A DNA stretch of 64,000 nucleotides, taken from positions 17,983,001 through 18,047,000 of the forward strand of contig NW_024466512.1 of assembly GCF_017591425.1 (NCBI RefSeq), read 5' to 3'. Below, piece by piece: positions 34,781-45,200 of the stretch. The stretch's first letter is position 1. The number at the start of each line of letters is the position of its first letter. Origin of the DNA: Ochotona curzoniae. Its lineage: Eukaryota > Chordata > Mammalia > Lagomorpha > Ochotonidae. A program made the position numbers and the translations under genes. A model generated the notes under the pieces. The model did no database searches. It worked only from the letters and a program-made list of their open reading frames with translations, and had not been told where the DNA came from.

Positions 34781-35092
34781 TTAAAAATTTTATTTTAATA
34801 TACTTATTTGAAAAAGTTACAGAGAAAATGGGAAAGGAATAAAGATCTTCCATCTGCTGGTTCACTCCTGAAGTGGCTGTACTTGTTAGGAATGGGTCGG
34901 GGTGAAACAAGGAGCTTCTTCTGGATCTCCCAACTCCAGGGGCGTAAGGACCTGCGTCATGTTCCACTGCTCTTCACACGCTGTTACCATGGAGCTGGTC
35001 CAGGAGTGAACCACTGTGAGAGCAGCTAGAGCACAAAAAGAGCACTGGTGGTCCAGGTGACAACCTGTCGCAACACAGTGCTGGCCCCATGA
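34781..35092 (-). mobile_element. CSINE
   Basis: A T-rich tail complement, GATCTTCCATCTGCTGGTTC, GAGCTTCTTCTGGATCTCCC and the head complement CAACACAGTGCTGGCCCCAT. Moderately old. Confidence 0.85.
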
Positions 35093-35925
35093 CCACATTT
35101 TTATAGCTCTTACTATTTTTATGCTTAATATTATCTTTTATAAGTTGTCGCATATTATGTAAGTTACCTACAGTTAACTTCTTTGCACAGTATGGTAGGT
35201 CTGTTTCATTTGAATGGACTCTTCTACAAGCCTAATTTTCAGGTTTAACACTTAAACATTTATGAACAAGTATTCTGTACCTAGAACAGAATGGGAAAGT
35301 GCTAGTTTCCTTATTATGTGTATTTCTCTTTCTTACTCTTGACTCTGGCCAATTTCCCTAGCTCTTTCACCCTCTTCTATCAAGAGGGCATTAATTCTTC
35401 AGTGGCATCTTGAGTGACTTTTTACGCTTCTCAACAGCGTGACATGCATTTGACAGAGCTGTTACTTGTGTGCCTGTCTATCTTTTTCTTGCTTTAATGT
35501 CCTTTTTCACAAATCTGATTTCCCAATATTTATTTCATAGAAGTCCGGTTTCACAAGACGTTAATCCAGGTCCAATGGGAAGAGAGAAATTCCACAGTAA
35601 CTAAATTTTAAAATCAGTACATTTAGTAAAACTTAAAAGGATTCTTTTAATTCCAGATCTCTCAAGAACATTTTATTTGCTAATACACATTGTGAGTCTC
35701 CAGGAGGGATTTGTAATATGCAGAGTTTCAACTTGTTGCCCATAAAGTTCCTTTTTAAATTTTAATGGTTTTTCCCTAAGCATTTCTTTGTGTGGATATT
35801 TTGCAGTGTGGGCAATTATGTTTTGTTATGTTTCATACTTTGTTCAAGTAAATAATTACTCTCTACCTTCAAAAATCTACTCAGTGGTAGTGACTAACAA
35901 ATCATCGCTAGAAAAACACATTATC
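35093..35925. other. Unassigned sequence
   Basis: About 830 bp without a named repeat. No frame above 80 codons. Confidence 0.45.
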
Positions 35926-36578
35926 TTTTTTTTTTTAAGATTTATTTATTTTGGGTCCGGCGCGGTGGCGCAAGTGGTTAAGTCCTCGCCTTGCACGCCC
36001 GGGATCCCATATGGGCGCCGGTTCTAATCCCGGCAGCCCCGCTTCCCTTCCAGCTCCCTGCCTGTGGCCTGGGAAAGCAGTTCAGGACGGCCCAAAGCTT
36101 TGGGACCCTGCGCCCGCGTGGGAGACCCGGAAGAGGCTCCTGGCTTCGGATCGGCATAGTATCGGCCGTTGCGCTCACTTGGGGAGTGAATCATCGGATG
36201 GAAGATCTTCCTCTCTGTCTCTCCTCTCTGTATATCCGCCTTTCCAATAAAAAATAATAAAAATAAATCTTTAAAAAAAAAGATTTATTTATTTTTAGTG
36301 GAATATCAGATTTATAGAGAAAAAGAGATGCAAAGAGTTGCCGTCTGCTGGTTTTCTCCCAAAGAGATGGCAATGGCCAAAGCTAAGCCAACCTGAAGCC
36401 AGGAGCTTCTTCCAGATCTCTCACATGGGTGAAAGGTCCCATGGCTTTGAGTAATCCTCTACTGCTCTCCCAGGCCACAAGCAGGGAGCTGGATGGGAAG
36501 TGGACCAGCACCAATATGGAAGCTGGAACATTCAAGGTGAAAGCTTGGTGTAGCTACTGAGCCATCATGCTGGCTCCA
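35926..36578 (-). mobile_element. CSINE split by another CSINE
   Basis: The outer, older minus copy. Its T-run and AAGATTTATTTATTTT tail (35926-35952) are separated by the inner SINE from its body (36280-36578: AGTGGAATATCAGATTTATA, GCCAGGAGCTTCTTCCAGAT, GAGCCATCATGCTGGCTCC). The insertion hit the A-rich tail. Confidence 0.92.
35953..36279 (+). mobile_element. Inner CSINE, youngest-looking copy
   Basis: A near-consensus full-length SINE. It starts GGGTCCGGCGCGGTGGCGCA and keeps an A-box-like TGGCGCAAGTGG (35966-35977) and a B box GGTTCTAATCC (36020-36030), the internal Pol III promoter of its tRNA ancestor. It ends in an AATAAAAATAAATCTTTAAA-type tail. A perfect 16-bp target-site duplication, AAGATTTATTTATTTT, lies at 35937-35952 and 36280-36295. 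Overlapping frames of up to 99 codons are SINE-derived only. Confidence 0.97.
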
Positions 36579-37397
36579 ATCTTTCTCTCTTAAGAACTTC
36601 AACAGACAGTCTAGTATTGACCTAGCATGGGCTCTAAAGGGTAACCCTTTCCAAACTTTCTAACTTGTGAAATTGACCACACCATAACTACTCTGTATTC
36701 TCCAATGGGGGCATCATGTTGTTAAGTCATCTTTGCAGAATCAGTCAGCTCTTGTTTAGTTCACTTTGTGACCCTGTTCTGTGCTGAAGTCAACATTAAC
36801 ATGACAGATGGCAGGTTCCTTCACATTTTTGAGGGGAATGAGGAGAGATAGCATCTTGGATGTTTCCTCATCCCCTCAGTGTTTGTTAACAGTGTGAGTC
36901 TGTGGGAATTACAGAGACAAAGAGGAGGATTCTAGAAAAGGAATGGGTTGGAATTAAGTATCCTGTCAACTAAATTGGCTAATTTGGATTAAATCTGAGT
37001 TTTGAATGGAGGTTTATTTAGTTTTTGTTTAGTTTCTGTTTGTACACTTCAAGTGTATTAAGCGAATGAACCTTTGCCATTCATCTGTTGCATCTGAAAG
37101 TGAGGTCATTTTAGAATGTTTCAGTTGGAATCACTTATGAGCTAGAAATGTCCATGTTGATAACACCGATTTGAAAAATTTATTTTGGCAGAGTAGTTGG
37201 CAGTCCCATAAAATAATTTTAATTAGGTCTTACTAACTCATCCCGTTGATTTGTTTCCAGTTTTTAAATATCTTCTTGTGATTTCTTCAGCTAATTAATA
37301 CCCATTTTTCAACGACTGAAGAAAATTTACAAAGTTATGTAGCAGCACTATTGTTACTCTTATTGTGGTAAACATCTAATGCTGGGGATGGTAGAAG
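36579..37397. other. Repeat-free unassigned sequence
   Basis: About 820 bp. CTAAATTGGCTAATTTGGAT near 36970 and ATAATTTTAATTAGGTCTTA near 37213 are homeodomain-like words, but no repeat or exon is seen. Confidence 0.4.
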
Positions 37398-37790
37398 ACA
37401 ATGCCTGGCCTAGCAGTTAAGATGCCAGTTAAAACAGCCACGTTCCAAGTCCAAGGGGATATGTATAGTTCTTATATGAAGCTTTTGATTTCAACTTTCC
37501 ACCCACGGACAATCTGACAAACAGGAGTTGAAGCTCCTGTAGTTGGATCACTTCCACCCAGGTGGGAGACCTAGTTGAGTTCCTAGTTTCTGGCTCTAGC
37601 CCTCGCCCAGTCCCAATCTTTGTTAGTTATGTAACTGCTTTCCTGCCAATCATGTGGGATACCTGGATCAAGTTCTGAGCTCTCAAATTAATCTGCTGTC
37701 AAGTCCTGAGTAGTTTAGGTATTTAGGTAGTGAACCGTCAGATTAAGAGTATCTTTCCATTTCTCTGTATTTGCCAGAGAAGACCATCTA
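37398..37790 (+). mobile_element. CSINE-related SINE, old
   Basis: GCCTGGCCTAGCAGTTAAGA, GGTGGGAGACCTAGTTGAGT and TAGTTTCTGGCTCTAGCCC match an early CSINE. It is longer than usual, with extra sequence near 37650-37730 that may be a partial internal duplication (GTGGGATACCTGGATCAAGT). Confidence 0.6.
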
Positions 37791-37827
37791 CTTAGGGCAA
37801 TACTATGGAATACAAATTAGTATAAGC

Positions 37828-38040
37828 TATGAACTAAAAAGTAGCCCAAATTCCAGCCCTGAGCTAACAAAATTGTGTACCCTCAGGTAAATTTTTCAAT
37901 ATTTTAAAATGTCAGTATACTCAACTTTATATTAAAAATAAGGAAGGCTTAACCATTCACGAAATATTTGTGAGAACGAAAGATGCTTATTCATGTCCAT
38001 GGTACAGAGTGATTGATCAGTAACCACCAACTTATCAAAA
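37828..38040 (+). mobile_element. MIR SINE, sense
   Basis: CCCTGAGCTAACAAAATTGT, ACCCTCAGGTAAATTTTTCA and ATTAAAAATAAGGAAGGCTT follow the MIR core in order, with heavy divergence. Confidence 0.5.
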
Positions 38041-38934
38041 TAACGATTTCCCAATGTTATTATGAGAATCTTTGAAAAGTGTCTCAAATATTTATTTTAT
38101 TCTTCCTCTCTATGGAAAGTTTTGGCAAAGAATCATCTAAAAAAATGCAGTGTAAGAGCTACAGAAAAAAATCAAGAACTGATTATTTTATATCAAATGT
38201 GAGTTCAACTTTCATTTTTCAAGATGAAAGCAGTTGCATTCTGTCATCATAATCTTTATCAGAAGCTATCCTATTTATGATCAATACAGAGTAAATATAC
38301 TTACAAGCATGTGGTGAGTTCAGCAGGAAACAGCACTTCACCCTGCCCCATGCCCAAAGGGAAAGCCTCACTCTTAGATCCTTGGGTACCCAACATGGTT
38401 CTGCTCAGCTGGCACAATCCAGCATCTGCGTGTGCAGTGGATTGGCTGACAGCTTGTGAGAAGAGAATTATGTGCCAACATGTCATTTATAGACAAACAA
38501 GAATATTTATCCTCCACACGAGACTCAGGAAATAATATGTTCCTAAGCTATTTCAGACGTTTGAAACCTTTTCATCGTGCCTACTATATGACAGTATGAA
38601 AAGTGACCTTTCGCTCAAAATCAATTCATAAATAATTCCATATTTTCCCCATGTATTCCTTGTAGTGTGAGTAATATTTTCACCAAATGAACAGATTCAT
38701 CTAAAATTCAGATTTTGTGATAATCTGCTTAAAACTTTGGCTCAGATGGCTTCTTGGAGGCCATTTTCTGGCTTCACATGTGAATCTTCTTAGGGAGAAT
38801 CATGTAAATATTTTATTGGACATTATAGTCATTATCTATGGTTGCTTTTATCCTCCAGTACCTTTTTTTAAAATATGAATCTGTCAGTTTGTTTCTTCTC
38901 AGATTGTCTTTATCTCTTACATGTTTGTTTAGGA
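38041..38934. other. Unassigned, possibly conserved
   Basis: No transposon is recognised. The 38330-38540 part (GTGCAGTGGATTGGCTGACA, TGTCATTTATAGACAAACA) is of mixed composition and could be conserved. This is not tested. Confidence 0.35.
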
Positions 38935-39060
38935 TGTAAGTTATATGCATGTATTTACAGGGCAAAATGTGGCATTGTCACTCATATGCATTTTGTTGCA
39001 ATCAGATTAGAGTGATTATTATATCTATCACATGAAATTTATTATTTTATATGGAGAAAA
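38935..39060 (+). mobile_element. L1M 3'UTR scrap
   Basis: GTTGCAATCAGATTAGAGTG and ATTATTATATCTATCACATG resemble the same L1M 3'UTR motif found near 29685 and 31950. Confidence 0.4.
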
Positions 39061-39534
39061 GACCAAAACCCTCCCCTGGCTATTGTGAAATAGATAATGC
39101 ATTATTATTTATCATCATTATCCAATTGTACAATAAGAGAAAAGAACTTGCCTTTTTTTCTATCCACAACATTTTCCTCATTGATTAACCTCTTCTTGCT
39201 GCTCCCGATGCCCACTGCTCATAAGGGGGTGTAGCCCTCGTCTAAATGCATCATCTTCTATCAGGAACATGGCTTTGCTTTTTAAAGGTAAGGGAGTGGT
39301 GAGGAATGTCATCGGGCCAACAACTGAAAGTCTAATTTTACAGAATTTTCTTCAATGGATTCATATACTGTATATATTTACTATATTGTGGTGTTCTATC
39401 TGGAAAACAACCGGGAAGGTCTTTTTGACATTTTTGACACTCACTTACATCTTCTGTGCTGCTTATTTGTACAAAGGGATTTGTGCTGAATATTTCTGAC
39501 ACGAGAGCCTGCAATCTTACTATGAGATATATTC
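39061..39534. other. Unassigned spacer
   Basis: A 76-codon plus frame (39269-39499) is hydrophobic but shows no domain I recognise. The segment adjoins an L1 3' end. Confidence 0.4.
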
Positions 39535-39648
39535 GAGACCTCAAATGAGTGTATCAAAGAGATACCTGCTCTACTCTATCACAGCGCTGTTCACAATAGC
39601 TAAGAAATGGAAATAAAGTATTCACTATTAAATGATTGGATAAAGAAG

Positions 39649-39687
<39 letters not shown>

Positions 39688-40095
39688 CATATATAATATG
39701 TTTGTATGTATGTGTATTTATATACCATGATGCTATTGTTACTGTTAATTATATAAAGTATAATGGGATATTATGTTGAGATCATACAAAAAATGAAATT
39801 CTGTCATTTGCACAAAAATGGGTAAAATCTGAGAACATTTTATGGAATGACATAGGCCAGACAGAAAGGAAGTAATATATAAAACCAAACAGGAGGAATG
39901 TGCTCCTTTGTCTACATAAAGAATGTGGATTATCAGAGACTAGGTGGGGACCTTGTTGTCTGTATTAAACGTAGAGGGGATCTGAAGGTGTGTCCCTTTC
40001 ATTAAAAAAAGTATAGTAATGTATGGAAACTCTTTGTACTACTTCACAATTTTTGTGTTTGTAAATTTAAAACTTCTCTGAATTAAAGCTTTGAT
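39535..40095 (+). mobile_element. L1 3' end, sense, with CA repeat
   Basis: GTATCAAAGAGATACCTGCT, CTGTTCACAATAGCTAAGAA, GAAATTCTGTCATTTGCACA and GAATGACATAGGCCAGACAG follow the ORF2 end and 3'UTR of an L1MA/MB-type element in sense. A (CA)n(TA)n microsatellite is embedded. Confidence 0.85.
39652..39702. repeat. (CA)12(TA)n microsatellite
   Basis: ACACACAC run from 39651, changing to ATATATATAT at about 39675, inside the L1 coding remnant. Confidence 0.95.
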
Positions 40096-40169
40096 TTTTA
40101 ATTTCTCCACTTTTGTCTCCCACAATTTTTTTATGAACATGTAAAGAACTCAATCTTGTCTTTTCCACT

Positions 40170-40345
40170 GTCTATATAGCTACTTATAACTATGTGTTAT
40201 AAGTAAGTAGTTATAACATTTATAACTATTACATATGTGTGTATGTATATATATGTTATATATGCATGCATGTATATATGAATATGTATGCCTGTATACT
40301 TATAAGTAGCCATAGCAAATACTTATAACTATATGTTGTAAGTAG
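40170..40345. repeat. AT-rich imperfect palindrome
   Basis: GCTACTTATAA (40179-40189) and its complement TTATAAGTAGC (40300-40310) flank an alternating TATG/TATA core. Secondary hairpins such as CTTATAAC..GTTATAAG (40183-40203) occur inside. Confidence 0.8.
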
Positions 40346-41004
40346 TTACCCTTGATGGGAAATGGCAGGAACTGTTTTAGAAGGATTATCAATCAAACAT
40401 ATGCACATGTTATCATGCTGCCTCTGTTCTGGTGTGCAAAGGCAACCATAGTGGCGGTGGGGAATATGTGGAAGAGTAGGGCTAATTAGTCTCTTTGACT
40501 TGATGGGAGTCCTAAATAGAGTTGACATCTTCTAACAAATCTCTACTCTTTCTTATCTCCATCTGCACTTTGTTCATCTGTTCCAATTTTGCACTAAAAT
40601 GCTTCTTTCCAAGATTGAGGCCAGTTATTTTAATTTCTCTGTGTGTATCTTGCTTCTTTCTCGGCAGCAGCAGTCAGCACATGAAATCTCTTCTCTCAGC
40701 CTTTCCCTCCCTTGCCATTTCTCATCTTATTTCATTCTTTGAATGTGGGAGATGATGCTCAATTCACTCTTGGAGACCCCTCTCTCCAAATCTCTCTTCA
40801 TAGCTGTTCCTTTTCTGCTTGCCCCCTGGATTATTGGAAAGTTTAGTTCTCTTATTTAGATGTATGGTATCTTGAGAATATTTATAGAAAAATGCACATT
40901 AAGAAAAACGAATAGATTTAAAATATTGTTATACTAAAATATATTTACATGTATTCATTTCCCATTACCTTTCTATTATTTGAAACAGACTATCCATCTA
41001 TTTT
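40346..41004. other. Unassigned sequence
   Basis: The pyrimidine-rich 40530-40850 part may be an old repeat, but I could not name it. The 77-codon frame at 40522-40755 is not recognised. Confidence 0.4.
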
Positions 41005-41213
41005 TTTCATTTTCAAAATGCCAGACCATTTCAGACTGGGCTAGACTCAAGCAAGGAACTGGGAACTCAGCCCAAGTCTCTCAGATTGGAGCCAGTTGCC
41101 CAATTGCTTGAGCTATCACCATTGTACATTGGTAGAAACAGGTCAGGAGCAGAAATTGGATTGAAACCCAAGCACTCTGATACGGGATATAGGCATGAGG
41201 CATCCTGCCTGAT
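41005..41213 (-). mobile_element. CSINE, old
   Basis: AGCAAGGAACTGGGAACTCA, GCTTGAGCTATCACCATTGT, GGTCAGGAGCAGAAATTGGA and CCCAAGCACTCTGATACGGG are the complement of an early CSINE. It abuts the next LTR. Confidence 0.72.
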
Positions 41214-41214
41214 T

Positions 41215-41612
41215 GTATTAATCTATTTTTTTCATAACTATAGTAAATACCTGAGCCACACCAACTTGTAAGGAAAATGGGTTTTTGTGGCTCTTAATAT
41301 TGGAGGTAATAGATCATGGTGCTGCATCTGCTCAACTCTAGTAAAATCCTGATGATGGTGGCATGTACAAGAGGCCGAGTTTACATCAGCAGACAGGTCA
41401 TCCAAGAGGGATTCTGTGGGCAGGCTCAGGCCTCTGAAGGTTTGCTCTCAACAGAACTATTCCAGACCTTCTGAGAGCTGCAGGACCCCATGTTCTCCTA
41501 CTGGGTCTCACCTGCTAAGGGCCCCTCCCCTCTCACCTCACCACCATGAGGAATGAACTTCTGAAACAGGGACCCCAGGAGGACTAAATCCATTCAAGCC
41601 ATAAAAGTGTTA
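41215..41612 (-). mobile_element. MaLR-type LTR (MST/THE-like)
   Basis: GTATTAATCTATTTTTTTCA, AATACCTGAGCCACACCAAC, CATGGTGCTGCATCTGCTCA and the end CTAAATCCATTCAAGCCATA match the complement of a MaLR LTR. The interior differs from the primate forms I recall, so it may be a lagomorph subfamily. There is no coding interior. Confidence 0.65.
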
Positions 41613-41908
41613 CTCAGTTTTAACAACACATTGCTTGGAGGTCGGATTGTTCATGGTGCTTTATGGCCCAGCACTGCATGCTGCAGAAGAAGTTCTTAGT
41701 TATTTTCTTGGGGGTTAATGATTAATGTATCAATGCATAAACAAAGGGCAAAGAGTAAATCCTTGATACCTGGCATGCATGTGGGCTTAAGATATTGTGG
41801 CAATGACAGAATTGAAGCTCGTCAAGCTAGAATATGAATATTTCACATGCTTTTGCACACATGTATATGAAAATCACCTATATATTCCAATATTAAAGAA
41901 ATTAAAAG

Positions 41909-42261
41909 ATGAGCCCATTGTGGTAGCCTAATGGCTAAAGCCCTCGGTTTGTACGCACAGGGATCCCATACAGGCGCTGGTTCTAAGCAGAGCTGTTCTA
42001 CTTCCCATCCAGCTCCTTGCTTGTAGCCTGGGAAAACAGCCAAGAATGACCTAAGGCCTTGGGTAGTAGCACCCACCTGGGAGGCCCAGAGGAAGCTCCT
42101 GGCTACTGCCTTCAGATCAGCTCAGCCCTTGCTGTTGTAGCTGCATGGGGAGTGAACCAGTGGATGGAAAATATTTCCCTAACTCCTCTTTGTATCTCCT
42201 TCTCTCTGTATCCCTGCCTTTCCAATAAAAATAGTGAATAAATCATTGGAAAAAAAAAGAT
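41909..42261 (+). mobile_element. CSINE
   Basis: GCCCATTGTGGTAGCCTAAT, GGGATCCCATACAGGCGCTG, AGCTCCTTGCTTGTAGCCTG and CCTTTCCAATAAAAATAGTG. A short AAAGATGA (41903-41910 and at about 42257-42264) may be its target-site duplication. Confidence 0.9.
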
Positions 42262-45200
42262 GAAAAACTACATACAGTGTTTTGGAGAAAGAAGACATGG
42301 CATCCTTTTTGTCTATCAGGAAGGTTTACATGGTGCAAGATCCTTTCAAATGGAACATGAGGCATGAAAAAATGTTCAAAGGAAAACAAGGTCTCAGTTG
42401 CTAGGAAGGAGTTAGTTTTGATCACTATATAAAGTTTGTATAAAAGTGTGCTCATGGGAGACTCTGGTAATGCTTTTTTTTGTTGCTCAGTATCTTTTAC
42501 CTTCTTAGCTCCTATTTTCTTATAAATCTCCCTCTAGCAAGGGAAATTATGGATTTTTACTTTTGACTACATTATTATGTCATTTGCTTAACAATAAGAC
42601 CATACATATTGTAATGATAATCTAATAACTTCCTAAGAATATATTTAAGTAGGATTGTTGAAAGAAACAAAAGAACTAAATGTTTTGTCCGAAGGCCTTT
42701 TAATTTATACTTCCATTCTTGCATGTACTCTAACCTTTTTTAGACTATGCATTTAAGTTTTATTTATGAAAAACATAACACTGATATTATATCAAATTCA
42801 CTGACAACCTTCATGAAAAGCTGATGTTAAAGATCATAAACTTTGTCTCCCTATGGAATCGAAAGGGTAACATCAATTTGCTTGTATTTAAGAAGATGTA
42901 ACAATGTTAAATTGTCAATCATTTTATTATACATGAAACAAGCATTATCCAGGGCATGAAAAATGGTGAATATAGTCTCAGTCAAAATTTTCATGATAAA
43001 CTCAACTTGGAAGCTTAAACATGCAGATTTAAAAAGCAGATGTTTTGTGTTTTAGCTTTCTGAGGGAGAATACATCTTTTGGGCCAGAGTTAGATTTTAA
43101 ATGCCACTGTAATCTGAAGTCCCACAGAAGCCCTAAGGAATCACTGTGGAGGGGAGCTGCTTTTGCCATTTTGGTGGGCGGACACTTCGAGGAATGTACC
43201 TATTTTAACAGAAAAGAAAAATAAGTGTTTGATCTTAAGTCTGCTGTGGCCTCGCTTCCTCCTATTTCTGTCTCGTGCCATGGGAAGTCCCTTGTTCTCT
43301 CCTTTTTTCTTTCCACTGACAATGGTGAGATGATCAGTATTCCATTCTCCATCTTGGCATCTGAAAACCAAAGGAATTTATGGATATTAGAAAAGCAATA
43401 TCATCTTTAGAGGCAGATGTTCATACTTTGAATAAAAATTCATAAACTAGGAAAGGGCAGATTCTTCTGTGGAGTGAACCAGAGAGAAAGCATTTTAGGT
43501 TGTGTGAGCCATCTGGACTTGGTTGAAATTACATAACTTCTATAGGAAGAAAACATGCGTGGTCATGATCTAAACACATGGTATATCTGTGTTCCAATGA
43601 AACTTACAGAAACAGGTAGAAATCCAGATTTGGACCATAGACCTTATGTTTCTTGTAGCCATCAACTATGAAAGAATTTTTAGCAACCAAGTCTTCATTA
43701 GGGATGAAAAAAGCACAATTTTTTCAGTGCTAGGTTTACTGGACCACGGTTTAAGATGATTCATACAAGGTGTTAAAATCTGTGACAAAAAGAGCTTCTA
43801 CAGCATTCTTCACAGTGTTAAATTTCAAAGTAATATGTAAAAGCGTGCTTATTAAAATGTAGCAATGTATTGGTTAGGTGGTGAGAGGGTGTAGTAAACA
43901 GACTTTTAATATCGGAACCCCAATTTTCATAAATGCTTTGAAAGCAGATAACAAGAATAATTACATGCTCAGTTTTCTAGCATCGTCTTGGAACAAATTG
44001 CCAATTACTCCATCAACCTCCCGTTAGGATAGTAGAAATTTGTCTCCAAGCTTGTCGGGACTGCTGAGGCCTGGCATGAAATCTTAAAAACTTGACAAGA
44101 ATAAACACCTGTGCTTGAAGTCTGATGGACCTGGATTGTGCATGAATGCACCTTTTAATAGTTGACAGGTTATTCTTATGAACATGTAAGAGTTCTTTGC
44201 ACAGAATTGTCACTTTGTTCTAAGTGTCTTTCATCAAAATACCAGGAAAAAATCTGTAAATTGTGCTATTGTTAACTGTTTTTAAGAAGAAGTGCAAAAA
44301 TTCTGATAAACATGTTAGGCATATAGTAACAAGTGTGTAGGCTCAGATATAAATGTTCACTACTAGGTTTCAGTAAAATTAAAAATGACTTTGTAGTTGC
44401 CATGGAATTCAGTCTCATCTTTAGGAGCTGCCCAGATTTTTAATGTGCAAATCATGATTTATGGGACAATAGGTGTAATCAAGGAAGTATTGGTCTCAAT
44501 AGGTGCTAGTCAAGAGGAAGCTTCTTGGACTGTAAGACAGTGAGTCAAAGCATTGTAAGATTGCTATATGCAAAATGAAAGGTTAATAAAAAGAGTATGG
44601 TATTTCTCAGGATCCAAAAATTGGAGAACTTAAAAACTATTTTATTTGCAAATTGTCACCCAAAAAAGCTCTTCGGCATTGCAATTCACATTCTTTTTAC
44701 TTGGCAAGTTGTAAAATGAAAGCATCCATGAATCCACAATTAGGAAAAAGAGTCCCAATAATTTGCAGAGTTGGTTTGTTTCCTTTACAAATTTCTGTTT
44801 TCCCTAGGTGGAAGCTGATACATAGTGTCCTCTAGGAAAATCATAACCTTGATTTTCCTCCCATTAGGATTTTTGGAAGGGAGTAGAGTAGAATTCTGTT
44901 AGTGTAGGACCATTTTTCTTGCTCACCTTGGGCCCATGGAACTGCCTCAGTTAGTCACTGAACCCATGTGCCACATCTCTTGCCAACTGTGTATAACAAG
45001 CATAGGTAAGCTCACAGTCCCCGAGCAGCTGTACATATTTCCATTGTGGCTGTGAAGCACCTATCACCTTACTTTCTATAGTCGTCTTATGAGAATGAAC
45101 AGTACATTTTTATGACACCTGTCATGATGTTCATGTTTTTCCTCCCATTCCTGCATTGCAGAAGTTGCATTTTTCTGTAACGTGTAGCAAACAGTGTAAA

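Noticed and set aside
35953..36030. A possible tRNA gene, because of A-like and B boxes
   Set aside because: The sequence continues as a CSINE with no acceptor stem closing. The boxes come from the SINE's tRNA ancestor.
35951..36257. Overlapping frames of 66-99 codons with tandem-looking similarity to frames at 19, 52 and 60 kb
   Set aside because: The similarity is between SINE copies. It does not indicate a protein family.
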